A DNA stretch of 64,000 bases, taken from the NCBI RefSeq assembly GCF_900116535.1, contig NZ_FPAU01000001.1, positions 1,041,218 through 1,105,217 of the forward strand. Reading direction: 5' to 3'. A program made the translations under genes and the position numbers. Below are positions 17,002 to 27,273 of the stretch, in pieces. Numbering within the stretch: position 1 is the first letter of the stretch; each line of letters starts with the position of its first letter. The stretch comes from Kosakonia arachidis (lineage in GTDB: Bacteria; Pseudomonadota; Gammaproteobacteria; Enterobacterales; Enterobacteriaceae). Under the pieces are notes generated by a model. That model was not told the origin of the DNA, searched no databases, and saw only the letters and a program-made list of their open reading frames with translations.

Positions 17002-17039
17002 AAATACAAGCACTACAAACAACGCTTTGTGTGTACTGT

Positions 17040-17714
17040 TTATTTCTTTTGCAGAAGGTAGCTGTTTTCAAAGCCCGGAACGCTACCAATAACGTCGAAT
17101 CCGTTAAAGAAGCCGCCTGCGCGCAGCAGGTCAACTGCGGGTCCGACTTCCGGAGAGTAGATGAAGTCACGATAATCATCGAACACGATAAATCCGCCGC
17201 TGACCACGGTTGGTGCATACAGCAGAAAATCCGTAAGAACGTGCTCTTTCAGGTGACCACCGTCAATATGCAGCAGAATGGTTTTCGGCTCCAGCGCCAT
17301 TACCCGTTCAATACTGTGCTGTGAATAACCACGTATCAGCGTAACTTCCGGGAAAATATGCTCGTGGTAGAAACCCAGCTCCAGAGGCTGGTTCGTCAAT
17401 TCCATCGGGTCGATACTGATAATGCGGCGTTTGCCCTGACAAAGCGCATTCATTAACGCGCTTGATTTGCCCTTCCAGACGCCGATTTCAATAATGTCGC
17501 CAGCGGCGTTTGCATTATTCACCAACCAGCAAAGATAACCGAGCAGTTTAACGTGGTCGTGAAAAGAGAGTTCCCGGCGCGGCATCGCTTTTTCAGCAGG
17601 CAGGATGGCCTGCGTTTGCACGAAAGCTTCACCCAGATTATTCCAGACGGTATCAATCATCCCTTTTATTTCAGGATCTTGTACAAATACTTTTAAGTCC
17701 TCGAGGTCGATCAT
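17040..17714 (-). CDS. Class I SAM-dependent methyltransferase (Methyltransf_24/TylF-like)
   Basis: 224-residue protein with the SAM-binding motif DIIEIGVWKGKSSALMNAL (about 85-105), the acidic strand end ISIDPME, and the family-typical block ILLHIDGGHLKEHVLTDFLLYAPTVVSGGFIVFDDY (His and two Asp that can hold a metal). These are features of TylF/cephalosporin-hydroxylase-like methyltransferases acting on sugars or small molecules. The ATG at 17714 follows AGGA; a GTG at 17762 is in frame but has no ribosome site. It is not at this place in E. coli and stands alone between yeaK and yeaH, with its own terminator. Substrate unknown. Confidence 0.8.
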   Translation of the reverse strand: MIDLEDLKVFVQDPEIKGMIDTVWNNLGEAFVQTQAILPAEKAMPRRELSFHDHVKLLGYLCWLVNNANAAGDIIEIGVWKGKSSALMNALCQGKRRIISIDPMELTNQPLELGFYHEHIFPEVTLIRGYSQHSIERVMALEPKTILLHIDGGHLKEHVLTDFLLYAPTVVSGGFIVFDDYRDFIYSPEVGPAVDLLRAGGFFNGFDVIGSVPGFENSYLLQKK

Positions 17715-18209
17715 GCGTAGGGGTCCTGTCAATTTGTCTTTCGCGACGAAAGAGAACGCCACGATTAGTCGTGCGTAAAATGTGCCACATTTCTTTGCTC
17801 ACAAGGGGGGAAATAGCCGCATTTTTGTAGGGCAATTCGTGGATTAGCTCTGCGCAAGCGGTGGAGTGGGACAATCAGATGCTTAAGAAATGCAATTAAA
17901 ACCACAAAGAAGTATTCCCCCAATAGTGGATTTTAATGCTGTTTAACTACGAATAATATTGAATCTGTAATCCCCCCATTTTTAACGGCGCTAATAAGTA
18001 GAATCAGTTAAGGTTTTACCTTCGGAGAGTCGCAGGCATACAAACCAACCACCATGGTTTGGTTTCTCTAGGATTATTTGGTCGGCACGAGAGACGTTGA
18101 ACCTCCATACCCAGACACGGTATGGCTGTAACCATCAGAAAATGTACTCCGCAAAACCAGGATTAACTTTTTGAACTAATTTGATATTTATGCGTGCATA
18201 AAATGAAGA
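17715..18209. other. 495-base intergenic region with inverted repeats
   Basis: AT-rich upstream region of the methyltransferase gene. Two hairpins stand out: an imperfect AAACCAACC...GGTTTGGTTT at about 18043-18067 and CCATACC/GGTATGG at 18103-18125. I see no coding frame with a ribosome site and no clear promoter; the hairpins could be operators or a structured leader. Confidence 0.4.
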
Positions 18210-18245
18210 AAATCAGCCAGAGAAATAAAATTAACTGGCTGATTT
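18210..18245 (-). terminator. Terminator of yeaGH
   Basis: AAATCAGCCAG and CTGGCTGATTT form an 11-base stem with a 14-base loop, six bases beyond the yeaH stop on the minus strand. Confidence 0.75.
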
Positions 18246-18250
18246 ATATA

Positions 18251-21534
<3,284 letters not shown>

Positions 21535-21970
21535 GGCATGCCGTCCTTTCGTAATCTGTGGGAACAGTACAGCTATCAGTTTTTCCACTTTTAGCGTCGC
21601 AAACCAACGGGATAAAAAATATGCTCCGTCCTATCTGTTATGAGCGTGTATCTGTCTTTGATCAAGTTATCGCTGGCGAAGATTCAGAGGCCTGGAGGAC
21701 GTTTTTTAATCATATTTTGGATTAAATTCCCGTCTTATCCTGTTTTTTCGGATTTTTTAATGTATTTAATTGGGTTTTTTGTTGAAAAGTTCCAACATTC
21801 CGCACTGGGCGAATGTTGGTAAATTTTTACAGGATGTGCGGAATCGCAAGTATAGAAAAAGTGACGCCGTCATGGTCACTTCGTCGCAGTACAAAGATGA
21901 GCGACAATATTAACTACGTGAGATGTGTTAAACGATGATGACAGAGTGCGGTTCTTTCGTTGTTAAGACG
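21535..21970. other. yeaG upstream region with two hairpins
   Basis: Upstream of yeaG and downstream of the dlt-like operon. CCAACATTC (21792-21800) pairs perfectly with GAATGTTGG (21811-21819), followed by TAAATTTTT; AAGTGAC (21859-21865) pairs with GTCACTT (21875-21881). They could be operators for yeaG or remnants of insertion of the adjacent operon. I could not find a -24/-12 sigma-54 element here. Confidence 0.45.
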
Positions 21971-22003
21971 AAAAAAAGCTCCGGGCGATAACGCCAGGAG
22001 CCT
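21971..22003 (-). terminator. Terminator of the dlt-like operon
   Basis: On the minus strand GCTCCTGGCG pairs (one mismatch) with CGCCCGGAGC around TTAT, followed by T7, 25 bases after the last gene. It closes the operon cleanly and separates it from yeaG. Confidence 0.9.
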
Positions 22004-22027
22004 TTGAATGCCATATCGTCTGTGCGA

Positions 22028-22249
22028 TCAACTGCGGTGCTCTTCAACGTAGCGCGCTAAATCGGCGGGCGTTTTCAGCACGCTGGCGACTTCCGTCGGT
22101 GGGATCATACAGCCGTAAATATCCTGTACTTCCAGAACCATATCTACCGCGAGAATGGAGTCGAGAATATCGGACTCGATCAGCTCATCATGAAAGCCCA
22201 CTTTGCGGGACAGAATCTTTTCAAACAGCGCGAGAATTTCTTGTTCCAT
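22028..22249 (-). CDS. DltC-like acyl carrier protein
   Basis: 73-residue acidic carrier protein, last gene of the dlt-like operon. The phosphopantetheine attachment site is the Ser in ILDSILAVDMVLEVQD (Ser31), matching the LDS motif of DltC rather than the DSL motif of fatty-acid carrier proteins; the four-helix pattern and the PPTEVASVLKTPADLARYV end also fit. It should be loaded with an aminoacyl group by the adenylation enzyme encoded 17 bases upstream, after phosphopantetheinylation by an enzyme encoded elsewhere. Its position at the end of the operon, beside the adenylation gene, is consistent with a dedicated pair. Confidence 0.88.
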   Translation of the reverse strand: MEQEILALFEKILSRKVGFHDELIESDILDSILAVDMVLEVQDIYGCMIPPTEVASVLKTPADLARYVEEHRS

Positions 22250-22266
22250 TGTCTTTTCCTGTGTAA

Positions 22267-23700
22267 TCAGTTGCTGCGAGCGTGGCTGTCCAGCAGTTTA
22301 CGGTCGATTTTACCGTTAGGATTCAACGGCAAAGCGTCCTGGATAATGATTTGCGACGGTACCATGTATGAGGGTACCACCTGTGAAAGCGAATGTTTGA
22401 TAGCGTCAGGTGCCAGTTTCGTTACGCAGAATGCCGCGATACGCAGTACACCGCCGCCCGTTTTCATCAATGGCAGCACTACCGCCTCGCGAATGCCGGA
22501 CATCGCCAGCAGGCGGTTTTCAATCTCATTGATTTCAATGCGGTAGCCGTTGAGTTTGATCTGGCTGTCATTGCGTCCCTGACAGTAAAGAAGGCCATCT
22601 TCATAGCCGAGATCGCCGGTTTTATAGCCGCGCCAGGCTTCGCCTTCCCGACGCAGTAATTTTTCTGCGTTTTCCTGCGGCAGGCCGAGATAGCCGCGCA
22701 TCACGTTTTTGCCCCAAATTATCAGCTCACCCTCGGCAGTAATCTCCATTCTGGATTCCGGCATCATGGTGCCGATCGGCAGCAGGTTGTTCTCGCGGTT
22801 CATTATCTCATCGGTAATTTCAACCACAGTGGTGGCGATAGTCGCTTCGGTCGGACCATAAGAGTTGAGGATCCTGGCGTGCGGAAAACGGCGACGCAGC
22901 TGTTTAACCAGCGCTTTGTTAAGCACCTCGCCGATAAAGATAAACACGTCGAGGGTAGGTAAAAAGTCGCTATTGAACTGCGGCGAGAGCAATTTCTGGT
23001 AGGCAAAAGAGGGCGTGGAAACCCAGACCGAGACAGCATTATTTTTCAGCCTGGTGAGCCAGTCTTCCTCCGCGATAGCCTCTTTGGCATTCAGCACAAT
23101 GTGGCCGCCAGTTGCCAGATTCGCCAGCAATGGAATCAACGAGAGATCGAAACTGAACAGGGCGTGGTTCATCAGCACTGGCACTTGCGGCAAAGCGAAA
23201 TCCTTGCTTACCCATTGCATAAAATGCCACACGCTTTCACGCCCAATCTGCACGCCCTTTGGTTTACCGGTACTACCAGAAGTAAACATGATATAGGCGA
23301 GATCCGGCTCCGCCAGCGACTGGCCGCTTTCACCGGTTGGCACAAACTGCCGGGCCGCTACGTCGTAGTAGTACGGCGCGCTGGCGAGGTGGCAAATCTC
23401 CTTCATTCTTTCCTGAGGATAGATGCAGTCCACCGGAATATAGGGAATGTTATGGAGCAGACAGCTATAGATTGCCACAGCGAATTCCGCCTGCTGGTGG
23501 CCATATAACACCACCGGCGTTTCTGCTTTGGGTTGGCATTGCTGATAGCGCTGTAACCACTCTGTTACCGCTACAGAGAGTTGTTGCCAGGTTAATGTTT
23601 CGTCGCTGCCGCTGATCGCTAACTGATGCGGGCGGGCGGGATCGAGTAATGCTGCACGCAGGAAATCCTGGAGCGCCTGGAGATCAGATTGAAGATTCAT
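22267..23700 (-). CDS. DltA-like aminoacyl adenylation enzyme (carrier protein ligase)
   Basis: 477-residue ANL-family enzyme of DltA size. Adenylation motifs are complete: YIMFTSGSTGKPKGV (135-150), FSFDLSLIP (182-190, with the pocket Asp), NSYGPTEATIATT (279-291), YKTGDLGY (359-366), GRNDSQIKLNGYRIEINEIE (375-394) and the catalytic Lys in PNGKIDRK (Lys464). At the place where Gram-positive DltA has FCGEVL, this protein has FIGEVL: Ile256 replaces the Cys linked to D-alanine selection. It should activate an amino acid and load the DltC-like carrier; identity of the amino acid is uncertain. The start overlaps the MBOAT stop (ATGA). Confidence 0.88.
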   Translation of the reverse strand: MNLQSDLQALQDFLRAALLDPARPHQLAISGSDETLTWQQLSVAVTEWLQRYQQCQPKAETPVVLYGHQQAEFAVAIYSCLLHNIPYIPVDCIYPQERMKEICHLASAPYYYDVAARQFVPTGESGQSLAEPDLAYIMFTSGSTGKPKGVQIGRESVWHFMQWVSKDFALPQVPVLMNHALFSFDLSLIPLLANLATGGHIVLNAKEAIAEEDWLTRLKNNAVSVWVSTPSFAYQKLLSPQFNSDFLPTLDVFIFIGEVLNKALVKQLRRRFPHARILNSYGPTEATIATTVVEITDEIMNRENNLLPIGTMMPESRMEITAEGELIIWGKNVMRGYLGLPQENAEKLLRREGEAWRGYKTGDLGYEDGLLYCQGRNDSQIKLNGYRIEINEIENRLLAMSGIREAVVLPLMKTGGGVLRIAAFCVTKLAPDAIKHSLSQVVPSYMVPSQIIIQDALPLNPNGKIDRKLLDSHARSN

Positions 23701-24818
23701 AGGGGGGACATTCCGCTAAAAATGTAAAGGGATACCGCAGCGCTTGCGAGCGTTAGCAGGCGTCCCAAAAAGAGCATCACGGGATATTGCAACCAACGGT
23801 TCAGTGCCGGGTTGCGCTTTGCTGACCATTGCAACATATTGTGTGCAACTGAAATGGCGCCAAACAACGCGCCGCTAATGACATAGTGCCGTTCGAGCCC
23901 GTTCCATGCCCCCATACAAAACAGCGTGCAGAAAATACCGATATTCTGCGCCAGCGTCTTGTTTTGACGGAAAAAGTCGAGCTTCATTAAGTTCATATAA
24001 ATCGGCATGAAGACCACATCGCGCAACCACTCGGAGAGGCTTATATGGAAACGGCGCCAGAAATCCTGTGGGTTTTTCGCCAGAATGGGCATATTGAAAT
24101 TCGCCGGAATGTTAAGACCAAACAAGCGTGCGGCACCGATCGCCATATTGCTGTAACCGGCAAAATCAAAATAGAGGTAGGCACTATAAGCCAGCGACAT
24201 AACAATGCCAACACTTAAGGTAAATGGACGATGGCTCCAGGGCTGAATGATCAGAGTATCAATCAGCATAGCAAATAAAAATTTTTGGATAATGCCGGTA
24301 AAGATGAGTTCCGCAGCAATGAGAAATTGCTCACGTGTCAACGTAAATACCGGTTTATTAATATCGGTGATCCATGTTCGCCAGCGATACATCGGGCCGG
24401 CCAGAATAATAAACGGCATAAACAGGTAACAGAAGTAATGCAAAATGTTGGTGCCATCTTTTTTGTTACGGTAGAGCAGGACATCAATGGCGCGGAAGGT
24501 CATAAAAGATAAGCCAATCATTCCCCAGTGATTATTTAAATGTAATTTCACCGCGAACAAGGGCAGCAGAGTTAAACTTACCGCTTGCCAGGTTTTTAAC
24601 CAGCCTTTTTCTTTTAGGGTCACGAGAATATAAAAACTGAGGAAAACCGCAACCGGGACAATGTAATCGCCCTGAAATATATATCCCCAGCCGAATGCCG
24701 CCAGCACGGAAAAAGCGGACAAATAAGTTAACCGATAACGCAGCACACGGTTAACCAGCGCAAACAGCAGCGCCGAAGAAAAGAGAACGAAGAAAAAGGT
24801 TCCGGAGCTGTACATCAT
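23697..24818 (-). CDS. DltB-like MBOAT acyltransferase
   Basis: 373-residue polytopic inner-membrane O-acyltransferase. Membrane segments run throughout; the MBOAT core shows AYSAYLYFDFAGYSNMAIGAARLFG, then NPQDFWRRFHISLSEWLRDVVFMPIY and MGAWNGLERHYVISGALFG. The two His expected in DltB (in RRFHISLS and in ERHYV) are both present, so it should be active. In the Dlt scheme it takes the aminoacyl group from the carrier protein on the cytoplasmic face and passes it across the membrane. GAGGA lies seven bases before the ATG. It follows the microprotein gene by seven bases and overlaps the adenylation gene by four. Confidence 0.9.
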   Translation of the reverse strand: MMYSSGTFFFVLFSSALLFALVNRVLRYRLTYLSAFSVLAAFGWGYIFQGDYIVPVAVFLSFYILVTLKEKGWLKTWQAVSLTLLPLFAVKLHLNNHWGMIGLSFMTFRAIDVLLYRNKKDGTNILHYFCYLFMPFIILAGPMYRWRTWITDINKPVFTLTREQFLIAAELIFTGIIQKFLFAMLIDTLIIQPWSHRPFTLSVGIVMSLAYSAYLYFDFAGYSNMAIGAARLFGLNIPANFNMPILAKNPQDFWRRFHISLSEWLRDVVFMPIYMNLMKLDFFRQNKTLAQNIGIFCTLFCMGAWNGLERHYVISGALFGAISVAHNMLQWSAKRNPALNRWLQYPVMLFLGRLLTLASAAVSLYIFSGMSPL

Positions 24819-24825
24819 TCATTCC

Positions 24826-24948
24826 TCAGAACTTTTGATATTCAAAGTGCACTTTTAAATTCATGCTTTCATCAACAGAGGACCACGCGATAATGGTGAC
24901 CGCCAGTAAGAGGTAAAGGAAAAACAGGCGAATAGCGTATTTCATCAT
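24826..24948 (-). CDS. DltX-like membrane microprotein, 40 residues
   Basis: A 40-codon frame between the dltD-like and MBOAT genes. The ATG at 24948 overlaps the dltD-like stop (ATGA) and the TGA at 24826 is seven bases before the MBOAT start, so it fills the gap exactly. The peptide has a basic start (MMKYAIR), one hydrophobic helix (LFFLYLLLAVTIIAW, about 8-22), a short polar linker and the C-terminus HFEYQKF. DltX of Gram-positive dlt operons is also a roughly 50-residue single-span protein ending in an F-x-Y-x-x-F type motif (FIYNEF-like), whose Tyr is thought to relay the acyl group. The N-in orientation would put this end in the periplasm. Confidence 0.85.
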   Translation of the reverse strand: MMKYAIRLFFLYLLLAVTIIAWSSVDESMNLKVHFEYQKF

Positions 24949-26081
24949 TTAAAACTCTCAATGATAAAGCGGTCCATGGGGATCCATGCGAGATCGGTAG
25001 GATGCAGGCGATCCCAGTTCCAGCCGTTCTGGTAGGGCATTGAATACATATCAAGATACGGGATCTGATTTTCTTTCAGGATAGCCGTCGTCTGAGTTAC
25101 CGCAGGTTGGACGAGTTCAGGGTTTTGCACAGCGCGCCGGTTAATTGCATCGATAATAACCACCACCTGCACGTGGCGCTCTTTCAGTAACTTGATCATG
25201 GCGCGAAACGCTTTCATTTGTTCGGGTTCAACGGGTGAGTCGTCCCACACTTCCGGTTTTTCTCCCGGCTCATAGACCGTTTTATCCATCCACAAGGTAT
25301 CGGCACTTTCCTGACGCGCCTCGTTAAGTTTGCGGGCATGCGCCAGTTCGCGATCCCAGTCCGGCGTGATCGCAACGGCAGGTTGTACCGGCCATGGCCG
25401 AGCTGGTGAAGGGACAATGTGCAGCATCGCCAGCCAGTCGTTTTTTATCAGCGTGCAGAACCGGGCAAATTCATAACTCACTTCTTGCCAGATATTGTCC
25501 AGGTCCCAGCCAGAGATTTTCATTTGTTCAAATGTTAAATGGCTGGTTTGTGTTTTATCTATTTTGCGTAAGTAATTGACCAAAAATGGGCGTGTCTGTT
25601 CATCCTGCATTAATGGATTAAACACCGGAGCCGGAAAATTGTTAGCAAAAATAGTGGGAGGCACACCAGCAGAATAAAAACTGTCGGGGGCCAGCAGTAA
25701 AACCACTTTGCTGTTTGCGTTAAGAGAATCTTTAAAGCGTGACAGCAGAAGAAAATGGGTGATGCTGTCATCAAAACTGTCGCCAAAGGCAACTACATTA
25801 CGATGTAAATCATTATTCAGATAATTATATACAGCGTAAGGTTCATCCTCGGAGGTGGCCACTTCCGATGCACCAATGAAAAAAATCGCATTACCCTGTA
25901 AAGCATGGGAAATAGTCGCTATTTTTTCCGCCTGCTCTTTTGTCGTTCCCTCCATAGATTCAATCAGCGGTTGGAATTTAAGCGGCGGTGCATAACTACT
26001 CATCAGCGGATGAATACAAAGGAACAGGACGGCAAGAAGTGCCATCAGGAAATGTAGGCAAAAAGTATTTTGGATTTTCAT
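24945..26081 (-). CDS. DltD-like membrane-anchored SGNH acyltransferase/esterase
   Basis: 378-residue protein with an uncleaved-looking N-terminal membrane anchor (FCLHFLMALLAVLFLCIHPLM, about 7-27) and a periplasmic SGNH domain. The nucleophile motif is FFIGASEVA with Ser72, corresponding to GSSE in DltD; the C-terminal catalytic Asp and His are in WDRLHPTDLAW (Asp357 and His360), matching DltD's D-x-x-H. It should receive the aminoacyl group from the MBOAT/microprotein and transfer it to the envelope acceptor. It is the first gene of the operon, unlike the Gram-positive order where dltD is last. No clear ribosome site precedes the ATG. Confidence 0.85.
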   Translation of the reverse strand: MKIQNTFCLHFLMALLAVLFLCIHPLMSSYAPPLKFQPLIESMEGTTKEQAEKIATISHALQGNAIFFIGASEVATSEDEPYAVYNYLNNDLHRNVVAFGDSFDDSITHFLLLSRFKDSLNANSKVVLLLAPDSFYSAGVPPTIFANNFPAPVFNPLMQDEQTRPFLVNYLRKIDKTQTSHLTFEQMKISGWDLDNIWQEVSYEFARFCTLIKNDWLAMLHIVPSPARPWPVQPAVAITPDWDRELAHARKLNEARQESADTLWMDKTVYEPGEKPEVWDDSPVEPEQMKAFRAMIKLLKERHVQVVVIIDAINRRAVQNPELVQPAVTQTTAILKENQIPYLDMYSMPYQNGWNWDRLHPTDLAWIPMDRFIIESFK

Positions 26082-26435
26082 TATAAACGTGAAATTACAT
26101 GATGTTCTTATGTTTCAAAATTGTTGTTTTTTTAACGTCACAGTTAAAGGGAACTTTGTTTCCGCGACACTATATACCAGCCGCAGGAGAATGATGAGTA
26201 TTGCCGTGTAACAGTATGTACAGCGCGTCATTTATCAGCAGTCATTTCAGAAACGGCACACCGCAGTTTTGTTGAGCAGGGCGCGGCTGCATTTGGCCGC
26301 ACAGGATACGCCAGGTGAGGCGCTATGAACAATTAGCGCCTTTTTTGTAATGTTCTGGTAAAGATTTTGGGCAGAATGTCGTGAGCAGTTATAAACTTCT
26401 AGCGCCAATTATTTGACTACAGGAAAGAAAGGACT
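26082..26435. other. Divergent control region of the dlt-like operon and mipA
   Basis: 354 bases between the two divergent genes. It contains the plus-strand terminator annotated at 26319-26346. TTGAAA followed by a TAATTT about 15 bases later on the minus strand is a weak candidate promoter for the dlt-like operon. Between 26150 and 26318 there is no coding frame; this part may give a small RNA ending at the terminator. Confidence 0.45.
26319..26346 (+). terminator. Rho-independent terminator with no upstream gene
   Basis: GGCGCTA and TAGCGCC form a perfect 7-base stem around TGAACAAT followed by T6, on the plus strand, 90 bases before mipA. No plus-strand gene precedes it, so it either ends a small RNA transcribed from about 26150-26200 or attenuates mipA. 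Confidence 0.75.
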
Positions 26436-27182
26436 GTGACCAAACTCGAACTCCTGGCACTGGGTGTGCTGACTGCTGGTTCCGCCTTTGCGGCGAATGC
26501 AGAAAATACCTTTTCCCTGGGTGCTGGTGTCGGCGTCGTGGAAATGCCGTACAAACAGTATGACAGGGATGTACTGCCTGTTCCGGTGATCACCTATGAA
26601 GGCGATGATTTCTGGTTTCGTGGCCTCGGTGGCGGCTACTATCTGTGGAATGATGATGCGGATAAACTGTCGATTACAGCCTATTACTCGCCGTTTCGGT
26701 TTAAACCAAAAGACAGTAATAACAATCAGTTACGCCAGTTAGATCTCCGTAAGGCGACCATGATGGCGGGGCTGTCGTATATCCATAACACGCCGTATGG
26801 TTTTCTGCGCACCACGCTGGCTGGCGATGTGCTGGATAACAGCAACGGTATGACCTGGGATGCCGCGTGGTTGTACGCTTACCACAACGGCGGTCTGACG
26901 GTGACGCCGGGGATTGGCGTTGAGTGGAATAGCGATAACCAGAACGCGTACTATTATGGCGTCTCGGATTCTGAGGCGCGTCGTAGCGGTTTAAACAGCT
27001 ACGATCCGGGCAGCAGTTGGAACCCGTATCTTGAGCTGAGCGTCAGTTACCGCCTGACCGATAGCTGGAGCATCTACGGCAGTAGCCGCTATACCCATTT
27101 GTCGAATGAAATTAAAGATAGTCCAATGGTTGATAAATCCTGGACTGGCTTGTTATTTACGGGCGTGACCTACCGCTTCTGA
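26436..27182 (+). CDS. mipA: MipA, MltA-interacting outer-membrane protein
   Basis: 248-residue OmpV/MipA-family outer-membrane barrel, the same length as E. coli MipA, a scaffold that links the lytic transglycosylase MltA to penicillin-binding protein PBP1b. The signal peptide is TKLELLALGVLTAGSAFA/ANA; typical stretches are FWFRGLGGGYYLW, SPMVDKSWTGLLFTGVTYRF with a terminal Phe for barrel assembly. Translation starts at GTG, preceded by AAAGGA. In E. coli it neighbours yeaE; here the dlt-like operon lies on its other side. Confidence 0.95.
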   Translation: MTKLELLALGVLTAGSAFAANAENTFSLGAGVGVVEMPYKQYDRDVLPVPVITYEGDDFWFRGLGGGYYLWNDDADKLSITAYYSPFRFKPKDSNNNQLRQLDLRKATMMAGLSYIHNTPYGFLRTTLAGDVLDNSNGMTWDAAWLYAYHNGGLTVTPGIGVEWNSDNQNAYYYGVSDSEARRSGLNSYDPGSSWNPYLELSVSYRLTDSWSIYGSSRYTHLSNEIKDSPMVDKSWTGLLFTGVTYRF

Positions 27183-27214
27183 TTGTGCATTTGAATAGCG
27201 TAATCTGTGCATCT

Positions 27215-27240
27215 AAACAGGGCCTTTGGCCCTGTTTTGT
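27215..27240 (+). terminator. mipA terminator
   Basis: AAACAGGGCC and GGCCCTGTTT form a 10-base stem with a TTT loop followed by TGTTTT, 32 bases after the mipA stop. Confidence 0.9.
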
Positions 27241-27273
27241 TTTACGGTGGTGCATTTATCGCTGGGGGAGAAA

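Noticed and set aside
21535-21790. Sigma-54 promoter for yeaG
   Set aside because: yeaGH responds to nitrogen starvation in E. coli, but no TGGC-N8-TTGC-type element with correct spacing was found on the minus strand here.
26079-26086. TATAAT at the dltD-like start codon as a promoter -10
   Set aside because: It overlaps the ATG itself, so a transcript from it could not include the normal initiation region.
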